Assembly: GCA_964424105.1 (NCBI GenBank)
Contig: CAYRHJ010000002.1
Location: 43,737 to 107,736 of the forward strand
Direction of reading: 5' to 3'
DNA: 64,000 bases
From: CAYRHJ01 sp964424105
Lineage (GTDB): Bacteria; Planctomycetota; Phycisphaerae; UBA1845
In this document: positions 43,617-52,544 of the stretch, one piece after another
Layout of the letters: the number at the start of each line of letters is the position of its first letter
How positions within the stretch are numbered: position 1 is the stretch's first letter
Notes under the pieces: generated by a model
Told to the model about the DNA's origin: nothing
The model's database searches: none
The model's input: only the letters and a program-made list of their open reading frames with translations
Position numbers and translations under genes: made by a program

Positions 43617-45548
43617 TCAGCTCCGGTTGCCCTTCAGATATTGATTCAAAAAGTCGACGATCGCATCGGAGGCAGTGATGCGATTGTCCTTCTTAAGGAA
43701 CCCATGCCCCTCGTCGGGGAAAATCACGTATTCCACCGGCACCCCGTTCTTGCGGACGGCTTCGACAATTTCGTCACTCTCCGCTTGTAGCACGCGTGGA
43801 TCATTCGCACCCTGGACCACCAACAACGGCTTTCGAATGTTGGAAGCGTGGAACAGGGGGGATATGCGTCGTAATCGCTCCTCGTCCGTGGCGGGATCAC
43901 CCATTTCGGCGTAAAGCGACTCGCGAAAAGCCGCCCACCACGGCGGGATGCTCTTCAGCGTGCGAAGCCAATTGGTGACGCCGAATATATCAACGCCCAC
44001 ATCGAAAGCATCCGGCTCGAAGGCCAGCGCCGCCACTACCATGAACCCGCCGTAGCTTCCGCCCAGAATTCCGATACGCGAACCGTCGACCCAATCGAGC
44101 GACTCGAGATACGTCCGCGCCCAGACGCAGTCCTTCAAATCCACGTCGCCATGTTTCTTGTCGTCCAGGTGGAAAAACGTCTTGCCATACCCGCTGGACC
44201 CGCGGTTGTTGACCGCCAAAACGGCATACCCATGATTCACCAGGTGCTGGATCATGGGGTTGTAGCCCAGCCGACTCTGACCGCCCGGCCCACCATGAAC
44301 CCACAGCATCGCCGGGACCTTGTTCCGCGGCGACGAGCCATGGGGGCGATACAAGATCGCCGGGATCTTCAATCCATCGAAACTCTTGTAGCGAACGATC
44401 TGACCATCAACCAGATGGTCGGCGTTGACGGAAGGATTCAGCGTTTCGGTCAACTGCCGATGGTCACCGGATTCGAGGTTGAACAGATGCAGATTCGACG
44501 GTGACCGGTCGCCGTTCACGTAGAACGCCATCAGCTTTTCACTGCGGGAAATGGAAACACCGCCCACGTCCCCGTCGGGAATTTGGGGAAGCGAGACTTT
44601 TCTGCCGGTCTGCGTGTCCAAGACCGTGACGTGCGTTCGAGCGTCGACGTTCTCCCCCGTGACGCGATAACGCCCGTTCTCCGAAAAGTACACGTACTGA
44701 ACGTCCCAATTGGACTTGATCACCGGGCGATGCTGGCCGGTGGACAGGTCATAGCTCCACGCTTCCATGAACTCGCCCCGCCCGTCGGTCACGTAATAAA
44801 GCGATCGACTGTCCGGCGTAAAACTCTTGACGTCGTGTTGCACGTTGCCTTCATGCGGTGTGATGTGTCGGGCTGGGTCAGCGGGATTCGCGGCGTCCCA
44901 AATGAAAATGTCACTGTCGGCGTTGTTTCGCACCTTGTTCAGCGCCACCCACCGCCCATCCTTGCTGACGTCGGCCACCATCCAACCTTCGTCGTTGGTA
45001 AACACGCGCTCCCGTTCGTATCCGTTCGTGTAATAGCGATAAAGGTCAAAATGTTGCGGATCGCGCTCGTTGGTCATGATCCAGAAATGATTCTTGTCAC
45101 CGCTCCAATCGACAAACATTGCCTTGACGTTGTCGCCCGGGGTCAGGTCGCGTGACGTCCCGTTCGTTTCCATGACGAAAACATGGTTCAACTCGTTGCC
45201 GTTCTGATCCGCCGTGTACAGAAATCGATCGTCCTGCGGAAACCAGGACACGCCAAAAATGGAATGTTCCTTGGAATCGGTCAAGCGCCGGCTGGGTCCC
45301 GGACCGACGGGTTGAGCATACGCATTATAGACGCCGGTCTGATCGGTCGAGATCAGCAGTTTGGATTCGTCGTTCGAAAACGACGCTCCACGGATGGAAA
45401 CGGTCTCATAGAAAGTCTTGGCGTCGTATTGCGGCACGACCTCCGCCCGCGTCTGATGTCGATCAAGCGTGGCACAACCCGTCGCCAGCAGCACCATCGT
45501 TACGCATACCGACGCCACCGTGTACCCCAGCGATTTTCTAACCAACAT
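43617..45548 (-). CDS. S9-family prolyl oligopeptidase-like lipoprotein
   Basis: The 643-residue protein opens with a hydrophobic signal and a Cys at LATGCA, a possible lipobox. A WD40-like beta-propeller (TolB-type repeats, about residues 50-380) is followed by an alpha/beta-hydrolase domain. The catalytic Ser498 lies in GGSYGG, Asp583 in NDPRV and His615 in DEGHGF. It should cleave short peptides in the periplasm or at the cell surface. GGGAG seven bases upstream supports the start. A terminator follows the stop. Confidence 0.95.
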   Translation of the reverse strand: MLVRKSLGYTVASVCVTMVLLATGCATLDRHQTRAEVVPQYDAKTFYETVSIRGASFSNDESKLLISTDQTGVYNAYAQPVGPGPSRRLTDSKEHSIFGVSWFPQDDRFLYTADQNGNELNHVFVMETNGTSRDLTPGDNVKAMFVDWSGDKNHFWIMTNERDPQHFDLYRYYTNGYERERVFTNDEGWMVADVSKDGRWVALNKVRNNADSDIFIWDAANPADPARHITPHEGNVQHDVKSFTPDSRSLYYVTDGRGEFMEAWSYDLSTGQHRPVIKSNWDVQYVYFSENGRYRVTGENVDARTHVTVLDTQTGRKVSLPQIPDGDVGGVSISRSEKLMAFYVNGDRSPSNLHLFNLESGDHRQLTETLNPSVNADHLVDGQIVRYKSFDGLKIPAILYRPHGSSPRNKVPAMLWVHGGPGGQSRLGYNPMIQHLVNHGYAVLAVNNRGSSGYGKTFFHLDDKKHGDVDLKDCVWARTYLESLDWVDGSRIGILGGSYGGFMVVAALAFEPDAFDVGVDIFGVTNWLRTLKSIPPWWAAFRESLYAEMGDPATDEERLRRISPLFHASNIRKPLLVVQGANDPRVLQAESDEIVEAVRKNGVPVEYVIFPDEGHGFLKKDNRITASDAIVDFLNQYLKGNRS

Positions 45549-45629
45549 GACAAATCTCCCAGCGATGACGTTCCGATCCGCCCAGCGTCAGGGCGCCGGC
45601 GCCCAATATAAGCGCGATCGCAAAATCAT

Positions 45630-46403
45630 TCAACCGGTTCGCTGTCGTCGCACCGGAAACAGATAAAACGCCGTGACCAACAATCCGGTCGAAAGACCCA
45701 ATAGAATGCGCCGCGTGTGTGCATCAAGAAACAAGTCGTGGCGATCGCTCAGCGGCAGCCCCGCAATGCAACGACCGACGATGGCCGGCAGGCCGGTCAA
45801 CGCGTCGTCCTCAGAAAAATCTCCGTCTACCCCGTCCATGGACATCCTTCTGCCGCCCGATGAAACCGAATCGCCCACCAGAACCGTATCATGCTCCGGC
45901 CGGACCATGGCCAAGTCGCGCTGGGCCAAACGGGCGATGACGGCAGGATCGTTGAGCAGCGCGTCGAGGTGTCTTTCCAGCCCCGCGACCCGGGCCTGCG
46001 CCACCCGCAGGGCGAGGGCCTGCTGTTGTTCCGCCCGTCGCATGATTTCGTAATCCTGCCAGACAGGAACCAACACGCAGGGCAGAAACACCACCGCTGC
46101 CGCCAGGACCAACACCCAGAACATGACCGATGATTGCGCCGACGCCTCGCCCGATGCCTCGCCGACACGCGAAGGCATCATGTCGTTCGTGACACCGACC
46201 TGCCCACGCACCTCGCCGGGCAGGTTTTCTAAAGCGGATGGGCCGACCGATCCGTGATCGCCATCGACAACAGCCTCCGCATGGTCGCTTCGGTCCGCAA
46301 CGGCTTGCTCGCGTTCCAGCTCCGCCCGTTCCAGCTCCGCTCGCTCCAACGCCGCTCGCGATTCTTTGGAGCGCTTAGATTTGGCATGCAGAAAAATCTT
46401 CAC
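45630..46403 (-). CDS. FtsB/DivIC-like septum formation initiator protein
   Basis: The start is placed at GTG 46403, preceded by GAGGG, instead of an upstream ATG that would overlap eno. The 257-residue protein has a long charged cytoplasmic N-terminus, a membrane helix (VMFWVLVLAAAVVFLPCVL) and a coiled coil (RRAEQQQALALRVAQARVAG). The sequence NDPAVIARLAQRDLAMVRPE that follows is the characteristic FtsB/DivIC C-terminal motif. A second membrane helix ends the protein, unlike typical FtsB. It follows eno by 31 bp, and the eno-ftsB order is also found in proteobacteria. The likely role is in the divisome. Confidence 0.72.
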   Translation of the reverse strand: MKIFLHAKSKRSKESRAALERAELERAELEREQAVADRSDHAEAVVDGDHGSVGPSALENLPGEVRGQVGVTNDMMPSRVGEASGEASAQSSVMFWVLVLAAAVVFLPCVLVPVWQDYEIMRRAEQQQALALRVAQARVAGLERHLDALLNDPAVIARLAQRDLAMVRPEHDTVLVGDSVSSGGRRMSMDGVDGDFSEDDALTGLPAIVGRCIAGLPLSDRHDLFLDAHTRRILLGLSTGLLVTAFYLFPVRRQRTG

Positions 46404-46434
46404 GTCAACGATCCCTCGCCCAGTGTCGTCCCTG

Positions 46435-47724
46435 TCACTTTCGCCAATACCGCGAGCCGTACACCGCGCCGTCGCCAAGATGCTCCTCGATTCGCAGCAA
46501 TCGGTTGTATTTCGCCACACGGTCCGACCGGCATAGGCTTCCCGTCTTAATCTGCCCGGCGTTGGTCGCCACCGCGATGTCCGCGATCGTCGTGTCTTCC
46601 GTTTCGCCGCTGCGATGGCTGATGACCACGGACCAGCCGCTTCGCATAGCCAACTCCACCGCCCGAAATGTCTCGGTCAGCGTTCCGATCTGATTGACCT
46701 TGATCAAAATGGCGTTGGCGGCTTTCTTGTCGATGGCTTGTGCCAATCGCTCGGTATTGGTGACCAGAAGATCATCTCCCACGAGCTGCACGCGATCGCC
46801 CAAGGCCGCCGTTAATTTAACCCAACCGTCCCAATCGTTCTCGTCCAGCCCATCCTCAACGCTGCGAATCGGATACCGCTCACACCAGTCTTTCCAGTGT
46901 CCGATCATTTCATCGGAGCTGACCTTGGCCTCCGAATTGGACTTGAAGTACCTGTAGCAACGCTGCTTCTTGTCGAACATCTCCGACGTAGCCGGGTCCA
47001 GCGCCAAGTACACGTCGCTGCCCAGCCTGTAACCTGCTTGACCGACGGCTTCGACGATCGTCTCCAGCGCTTCCTCGTTGGATTTCAGATTAGGGGCAAA
47101 ACCACCCTCGTCACCCACGGTCGTCGAATAACCTCGTTTCGCCAGCACCTTTTGAAGCGCGTGAAAAATCTCCACCCCCATCCGCAGGCCGTGGGAAAAC
47201 GACTCCGCCCCCCATGGTTGAATCATGAATTCCTGAAAATCTACGTTGTTGTCCGCATGCCGCCCGCCGTTCAAAATGTTCATCATGGGCACCGGCAGCA
47301 CGTTGGCTTTGGCCCCCCCCAGATAGCGAAACAGCGGTAATTCACAGGACATCGCCGCCGCCTTGGCCGTCGCCAAGGACACCGCCAGGATCGCATTGGC
47401 CCCCAAACGACCTTTCTTCGGCGTGCCGTCCAGATCGATCATCACCTGATCGATCAGCTCTTGATCGGTCGCGTCGAATCCTACCAGGGCTTCGCGTATC
47501 TCGCCGTTGACATGCTCCACCGCATTCAAGACGCCCTTGCCGCCATAGCGAGCTGGGTCGCCGTCGCGGAGTTCGATGGCTTCGTGCTCGCCCGTCGACG
47601 CCCCGGACGGCACCGCCGCCTCGCCGTAGGATTGGTCTTCCAGCACGACGACAGCCTCAACCGTCGGGTTCCCTCGCGAATCGAGAATTTCCCGGCCATG
47701 AACCTCAATGATCGTTGTCGACAC
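46435..47724 (-). CDS. eno: enolase
   Basis: Enolase interconverts 2-phosphoglycerate and phosphoenolpyruvate. The start is GTG at 47724, eight bases after GGGAG, giving VSTTIIEVHGREILDSRGNP and 429 aa. The frame extends to 48003 through repeat DNA and that part is not coding. Standard motifs are visible: GAIAILAVSLA-like GANAILAVSLATAKA, SVEDGLDENDW, LVGDDLLVTNTERL, LIKVNQIGTLTET and VVISHRSGETEDT. The FtsB-like gene follows on the same transcript. Confidence 0.97.
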   Translation of the reverse strand: MSTTIIEVHGREILDSRGNPTVEAVVVLEDQSYGEAAVPSGASTGEHEAIELRDGDPARYGGKGVLNAVEHVNGEIREALVGFDATDQELIDQVMIDLDGTPKKGRLGANAILAVSLATAKAAAMSCELPLFRYLGGAKANVLPVPMMNILNGGRHADNNVDFQEFMIQPWGAESFSHGLRMGVEIFHALQKVLAKRGYSTTVGDEGGFAPNLKSNEEALETIVEAVGQAGYRLGSDVYLALDPATSEMFDKKQRCYRYFKSNSEAKVSSDEMIGHWKDWCERYPIRSVEDGLDENDWDGWVKLTAALGDRVQLVGDDLLVTNTERLAQAIDKKAANAILIKVNQIGTLTETFRAVELAMRSGWSVVISHRSGETEDTTIADIAVATNAGQIKTGSLCRSDRVAKYNRLLRIEEHLGDGAVYGSRYWRK

Positions 47725-47799
47725 GCGATTTCTCCCTGGAAACGATGCGTTTGTTCGTCGAACCGTTGAACACTGACCCGCGTCACCGCTTCTTTCAGA

Positions 47800-47841
47800 G
47801 CCGCGACCCTGGACGCGACCAAGGCGGGAGCGTCCAGTATG
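47800..47841 (+). repeat. dispersed repeat, second copy
   Basis: This is the partner of 37495-37536, with the same TGGACGC...GCGTCCA inverted pair. It lies in the repeat-rich gap 47725-48599, which has no gene. Confidence 0.75.
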
Positions 47842-47884
47842 GCAAACGGACGACGCAGTCCATGGCACTCGAACCGCGCCACGA

Positions 47885-47915
47885 CCTCCAGAAACCACCT
47901 GTTCAGGGAGCGGTC
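47885..47915 (-). repeat. dispersed repeat, minus-strand copy
   Basis: Read on the minus strand, GACCGCTCCCTGAACAGGTG followed by GTTTCTGGAGG matches 58539-58569 exactly. Confidence 0.75.
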
Positions 47916-47958
47916 CCCGACCTGTTTCCGAGCCGCCGTTATTCCGGCGCACACTTGA

Positions 47959-48088
47959 ATGCGTCATTCCGGCCCACGCTGCATCCGTCATTCCGGCACA
48001 CACCTGTATGCGTCATTCCGGCCCACGCTGCATCCGTCATTCCGGCACACACCTGTATGCGTCATTCCGGCCCACGCTGCATCCGTCA
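47959..48088 (+). repeat. 49-bp tandem repeat, about 2.6 units
   Basis: Units at 47959-48007 and 48008-48056 are identical. The third starts at 48057 and diverges at CCGGCGAACGCCGGAATCC. Each unit holds two CGTCATTCCGG half-palindromes of the large dispersed family. Confidence 0.85.
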
Positions 48089-48139
48089 TTCCGGCGAACG
48101 CCGGAATCCAGAATTCGTACGGCGGGTTCCATCCGCCAC

Positions 48140-48221
48140 TTAACGAGCCGCGAGCGCAAAGCGAGCGGTCTTCCGACCGTTCCGAGCAATCTTCCAAACA
48201 TGATCCGACCCGCGCCCGCCC
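48140..48221 (+). repeat. 82-bp duplicated segment, first copy
   Basis: It runs from TTAACGAGCCGCGAGCGCAA through GAGCGGTCTTCCGACCGTTC to CCGCGCCCGCCC. It is repeated at 48408-48489 with one substitution visible. Shorter relatives are at 22434-22450 and 54194-54221. Confidence 0.85.
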
Positions 48222-48325
48222 ATGCCGCCACGCTTGATATCGGCGAAGCTCCGCCAATCGCTCCACTTGCAACATCCCCAGCCGCATCGCCGGTCACAAG
48301 TGTAGTTGGCCATGCAGTCTGCATC

Positions 48326-48382
48326 TTACTACGGAGTGCAGCAAATAGTGAATATCGTCATTCCGGCGAACGCCGGAATCCA
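48326..48382 (-). repeat. half copy of dispersed inverted-repeat element, reverse orientation
   Basis: TTACTACGGAGTGCAGCAAA followed by TAGTGAATATCGTCATTCCGG matches, in reverse complement, the right end of the element at 22285-22532. Confidence 0.65.
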
Positions 48383-48407
48383 GTTCGTTCCGCACCGCAT
48401 CCGCCCC

Positions 48408-48489
48408 TTAACGAGCCGCGAGCGCAAAGCGAGCGGTCTTCCGACCGTTCCGAGCAATCTTCCAAAAATGATCCGACCCGCGCCCGCCC
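48408..48489 (+). repeat. 82-bp duplicated segment, second copy
   Basis: This is the partner of 48140-48221. The two copies flank the half-element at 48326, so the duplication includes a boundary of the larger repeat. Confidence 0.85.
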
Positions 48490-48599
48490 GCATCCGTCAT
48501 TCCGGACCACGCCGCTTCGCGAAGATCAGCAGCTCAAACTTGACCCGTACCCATCAATTGCGATATTAGCAGTTTCTTTCCCGTCACGCCCATGGGAGA

Positions 48600-49580
48600 A
48601 TGACCCGCATGCAGAGCCAAGCGGATGACCATCGCAAGCCGCTCGCCGAGGTCCGCGACGTGCGCGTCGAGTTCGGCGATTTGGTGGCCGTCCGAGACGC
48701 ATCGATCCAACTCTTCGCCGGCGATCTTGTGGGCCTCATCGGTCCCAATGGCGCGGGCAAAACGACCCTTCTGCGGGTGCTCGCCGGCCTGCAGTCTCCC
48801 TCGCGGGGCCAAGCCCTCGTCATGGGTCGAAAAATACTCGGCGGGGATGACGACGTTCGCCGCCACGTCGGCTTCGCGCCCGATTCGCCGCCGGTCTACG
48901 AGGAACTGACCATTCTCGATTTCCTTTTATTCATCGCACGAGCCTATGGATTGGATAGCCGCAACGCCCTGGAACGCATCGATTTTTGGCTCGAGCAGCT
49001 CTGGTTGGCGGATCGTCGCAACGAGCGAATCCGCAACCTGTCAAAAGGCATGCGACAGCGCGTGACGATCGCACGGACGCTCGTGCCCAATCCCGACGTC
49101 GTCCTGCTTGACGAACCCTCCGCCGGGTTGGACCCTGCCGGACGCATTCAGTTCCGATCCGTGCTGGCCAGCCTGCGCGACCAGGGAAAAGCGCTCATCG
49201 TCTCCTCGCACATCCTGGCTGACCTGGAAGAATACTGCACGCACATCGCCATCATCGAAAAGGGCAGCGTCATTCGTTACGGACGTGCCGACGAGCTTCA
49301 CGATCGCGAGCGTGGGCGCCGACTCTATCGCATCACCCTTTCCGAAGGCGGCAGCGACATCGACGAATGCGTTCGACGCTGGTTGGGACGCATGGAGGCT
49401 GTTTCCCATTTGACGCACAATAACGGAACCTGGGAATTGGAATTTGACGAGTCGCCTGCCCGGGCCGCTTGGCTGTTGCGGGAACTGGTGAACGCCGGAA
49501 TGCCGATTTCGTCGTTCGTGTCCATCGGCGAGTCCCTGGAACAATTCTACTTGCGATCGGGAGTAAAACAGGTGGACTGA
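48600..49580 (+). CDS. ABC transporter ATP-binding protein
   Basis: The 326-residue ATPase has Walker A GPNGAGKT (48-55), the signature LSKGMRQRVTIARTL, Walker B VVLLDEPSAGLDP and a switch His in IVSSHIL. Sequence style (DLVGLIGPNGAGKTTLLRVL and FAPDSPPVYEELT) is that of ABC-2 type export ATPases. Start alternatives are ATG 48600 and ATG 48609. GGGAG sits just before both. Its stop overlaps the permease start by one base (TGATGG). Confidence 0.93.
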   Translation: MTRMQSQADDHRKPLAEVRDVRVEFGDLVAVRDASIQLFAGDLVGLIGPNGAGKTTLLRVLAGLQSPSRGQALVMGRKILGGDDDVRRHVGFAPDSPPVYEELTILDFLLFIARAYGLDSRNALERIDFWLEQLWLADRRNERIRNLSKGMRQRVTIARTLVPNPDVVLLDEPSAGLDPAGRIQFRSVLASLRDQGKALIVSSHILADLEEYCTHIAIIEKGSVIRYGRADELHDRERGRRLYRITLSEGGSDIDECVRRWLGRMEAVSHLTHNNGTWELEFDESPARAAWLLRELVNAGMPISSFVSIGESLEQFYLRSGVKQVD

Positions 49581-51022
49581 TGGCCGACGGCATTCCCATT
49601 CCCAATGCCATGTGGTGGGTGCAGCTTCGCCTTTTCGGCGGCTTTCGCAAGCTGATCTTCTTCGCCATGTCTTGGCTGGCCCTGCTCATAGGCACGCTCA
49701 TGATCAATTGGTATTTCAATGCCGATTCGACACTTCCGCCCTTTTGGGATAGCGCCCTCAACATCCTGACCGCGGCACAGGTGTTTCTCCTCGTGATAGG
49801 CGGTTGCAACTCGATCCACCGGGCCATGACGCGCGAGCTGCAAAGCAACATGATCGAGTCCCACCGACTGTCACCCATGAGCGCATTTTCGATCGTGCTG
49901 GGCTACGCCGTCGGACCGAACATTCTCATCTTGATGCTCTACGCCACCGGGGTCGTCTTCGGCGCCGGCATCATTCGATACGGCACCATCGGGTTGAATC
50001 ATTGGCTGGCCGGCAATGCCTACATGCTGCTCGTCGCGCTGCAAGTCTGGTTTGGGAGCGTGCTTCTGGGTCTGCTGGGCAAAAAGCCGGTCAACCCGGT
50101 CGTCATTATTTTCGTTATGGGCTTGGCCTCGGTCTTGTTGATGCTCGTGCCCGCGTTGGGCGTCTTCACCGGTGCCTATGCGGGGATCATCGGTGTGGCA
50201 CTCATGATCGGCAACCCCATCGTGCCAAGTTTGGGCATGTGGCTGGTGCTCGGTCTGGGGATCGGGATCACCGTCCTATGGTTCAAAGCCGCGATGCGAA
50301 AATATCGCCGACCCGATCTACCCGCCTTCAACACCCCCCGCGCGTTTGGACTGCTCCTGATCTGGCTGCTGTTGAATTCCGTTCCGCTGATCCTTCTCCA
50401 CCACTTTCCTGACTCATGGGTTAATTTGGTGCAGAGCGACCTTCCGCAATTCGCCGTCATGGGGCTATTGAGCACTTGTGTTACCATATTCGTAACCTTT
50501 GTGCCCCTCATCGCCATCGCCCACGCCAGATGTCGACTCAACGATGCCCGCGACGAATCCCCCCGTCGCTCGATCCTACCCATCGGTGCAGCCGCGGTCG
50601 GCTGCGCTGCGCTGACCCTCCTGTTCCCCGGCGTATGCGCCTTGATGGACGGCTTTCCGATTGATCCGAAGACGCTGCCAGCCTCGTTCGTTGCGCTGGC
50701 TCTGTCGCTGGCCACGGCCGAGTGCGTCGTGACGGTGGCCATCATTCGAAGCAAACAGATCACCCATTGGCTCGTCTTCGTTGTTTCTGCCACTTGGCTT
50801 GCTCCGATGATCCTCGATGGTTGGATGCGGGATTTTACGTCCAACGAAGATTCAACCAGTGTCATCGCCGGCTTTTCCCCGGCCGGCAGCATTTTCGAGT
50901 TGTTTCAGTTCGCGGATTTCAACCTGGTGCCCGGACTGGTTTTCCAGGCAATTCTAGCTGCTGTAGCCCTGATATTGGCACGTCGCGCATTGACCCGCCG
51001 CCGCAATCTGTTGACCGGATAA
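49580..51022 (+). CDS. ABC-2-like membrane permease
   Basis: The start ATG 49580 shares its A with the upstream stop. A longer frame back to 49469 would overlap the ATPase gene. The 480-residue protein has about 12 hydrophobic helices and no ATP-binding motif. The ATPase and permease should form an exporter of unknown substrate in the cytoplasmic membrane. The permease lacks a recognised substrate motif. Confidence 0.85.
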   Translation: MADGIPIPNAMWWVQLRLFGGFRKLIFFAMSWLALLIGTLMINWYFNADSTLPPFWDSALNILTAAQVFLLVIGGCNSIHRAMTRELQSNMIESHRLSPMSAFSIVLGYAVGPNILILMLYATGVVFGAGIIRYGTIGLNHWLAGNAYMLLVALQVWFGSVLLGLLGKKPVNPVVIIFVMGLASVLLMLVPALGVFTGAYAGIIGVALMIGNPIVPSLGMWLVLGLGIGITVLWFKAAMRKYRRPDLPAFNTPRAFGLLLIWLLLNSVPLILLHHFPDSWVNLVQSDLPQFAVMGLLSTCVTIFVTFVPLIAIAHARCRLNDARDESPRRSILPIGAAAVGCAALTLLFPGVCALMDGFPIDPKTLPASFVALALSLATAECVVTVAIIRSKQITHWLVFVVSATWLAPMILDGWMRDFTSNEDSTSVIAGFSPAGSIFELFQFADFNLVPGLVFQAILAAVALILARRALTRRRNLLTG

Positions 51023-51292
51023 TGTCAACATCGCGACGTCGATCAATTCGCATCGCGGGGCCAGCGCTGCCCAATCTGTGGCCTGGTATTCGACCCCCCG
51101 CCGAGCGGCAATCGCCAATCAACCCAACCCACCTGGCAGGCACAGCCGATAACATTATTGCTTACAAAAGGTTACAATAGTTTCCAAGTTGGTCCGCCGA
51201 GTTTCACTAACCCACGCTGCCCCACCGTGTCAATCAGATAGCCATGGGTCGTCCATGACTTGGGGCGGTGTTCTTGAACGGAGGATCGGATC

Positions 51293-51865
51293 ATGAAACG
51301 CAACAAATCGGTTTGGCGGCGGACTCGGATGTGGGCGGCGATCGGCGTTCTGGGTGGCTTGTTGATTATCAGCCCATCCCCTGCCCAAGCTGGCGATTGG
51401 TCGATTCAGTTGGGTATTGGCGGCTACGATCGCGTGGCCTATCACAACGATGTCCGCGTCGTGCGGACCTTTCCCCACTATCGATATGAGATTCGCAGAA
51501 TATGGGTCGAGCCGGTGTACCAGGAGCGGACCGTCCGCGTGGATGTGCCGCCCGTCATTGAGGAACGCGTAGTGCCCATGCACGATCGATTCGGAAACGT
51601 CACCGGCTATCGACGTATCCGTGAAGTGGTCGCCGACGCGCGTATCGCCTATCGCACGGAGCGCGTTCTGATCCGCGAGGGCTATTTCGAATCGGTGCGA
51701 GTGCAAGTGCCGATCCAACCGGTCCCCGTCGTGGATCGAGCGTTTCACGTTGACCATCGACCGATCGGATGGCAGCTCAACGCGGGCTATCGACAAAACA
51801 AGGAGTACAAAAGCCGTGCCCATGTTCAACCACGCCGTGCCGTACGCGCGAGCTTCTATCGGTAA
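51293..51865 (+). CDS. small exported basic protein of unknown function
   Basis: GGAGG lies nine bases before the ATG. A signal peptide (MWAAIGVLGGLLIISPSPAQA) is followed by 155 residues rich in Tyr, Arg and Val. There is a repeated pattern of VYQERTVRVDVPPVIEERVV and YRTERVLIREGYFESVRVQV that looks like beta strands. Exported proteins of this kind occur in planctomycetes, but no function is known to me. A GC-rich hairpin follows at 51909. Confidence 0.7.
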   Translation: MKRNKSVWRRTRMWAAIGVLGGLLIISPSPAQAGDWSIQLGIGGYDRVAYHNDVRVVRTFPHYRYEIRRIWVEPVYQERTVRVDVPPVIEERVVPMHDRFGNVTGYRRIREVVADARIAYRTERVLIREGYFESVRVQVPIQPVPVVDRAFHVDHRPIGWQLNAGYRQNKEYKSRAHVQPRRAVRASFYR

Positions 51866-51908
51866 GAATGACTGCTGATTCAGATAGGGCAGGTCCACAC
51901 ATCGCGCC

Positions 51909-51934
51909 GCCCGGCGCTCTCCACGGCGCCGGGC
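51909..51934 (+). terminator. GC-rich hairpin after the exported-protein gene
   Basis: GCCCGGCGC (51909-51917) and GCGCCGGGC (51926-51934) form a 9-bp stem. There is no T-run, so termination is only possible. Confidence 0.45.
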
Positions 51935-52125
51935 GTTCGTGTTCATGAACTTCTCGCTATGATGTCCCGCACTGACATGGCCCCGAACGACGTCGATCAA
52001 CGGGGGCCGGCGTTCTTTGCCGTCCGATGCGCCGCAGACGCACGCAACTGTTTAGCACGAATCGCGTTCGGCATGGTGCCAAAACGGGTTATTCAGTTCT
52101 TTTCAGAATTATCCGATATTCATGG

Positions 52126-52154
52126 TTGACGACCGGGTCATGCCCGGCTATGCT
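52126..52154 (+). promoter_or_regulatory. promoter with palindromic spacer upstream of the RRM gene
   Basis: TTGACG (52126-52131), a 17-bp spacer (52132-52148) and TATGCT (52149-52154) make a good sigma-70-type promoter. The spacer contains CCGGG-TCATG-CCCGG, an inverted repeat centred between the boxes and so a candidate operator. Predicted start is near 52161, giving a leader of about 385 nt. Confidence 0.6.
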
Positions 52155-52160
52155 CCCCAT

Positions 52161-52544
52161 AGCATCGATCTTCGATGATTGATCCCTTTCCAGAGGCTTC
52201 GCCCGCCATCGCGGGTTCGCTCTCCCGATCAGGACTGGTCACTGAGGCTCGCATGATGGCTTGGTGTCTCATAGGGCGACACGTTGTCGCCCGCGTTTGT
52301 ATCAGCCAAGCCATAGAATTGCGGCAATCGCCGCGGAAAGTACAGAGAGCCCAAGCATCCAGCTTCCACTGACACCAGCCACGCCCGCCCGACATCCGAC
52401 TGCTTCCTTCGACAAGAAAAAGCGTGTGTCTCGCTGCTCCGTACGGGAAGTCGCATCGTCTGATTGTTCAGCCGGTGCTTTTTCTCGACAGATCGCGTGT
52501 GCCCAATCGGTGCAAACTGGCTCTTAGGCTGCTCACGGAGATTC
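52161..52544 (+). ncRNA. long structured 5' leader of the RRM-protein gene
   Basis: This leader lacks a convincing ORF. It can fold into an outer stem ATGGCTTGG (52256-52264) with CCAAGCCAT (52306-52314), enclosing a perfect hairpin GGGCGACA-CGT-TGTCGCCC (52274-52292). A further long-range pair, AGAAAAAGC (52413-52421) with GCTTTTTCT (52477-52485), lies nearer the start codon. RNA-binding-protein mRNAs with long leaders are often temperature controlled. No covariation data are available here. Confidence 0.45.
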
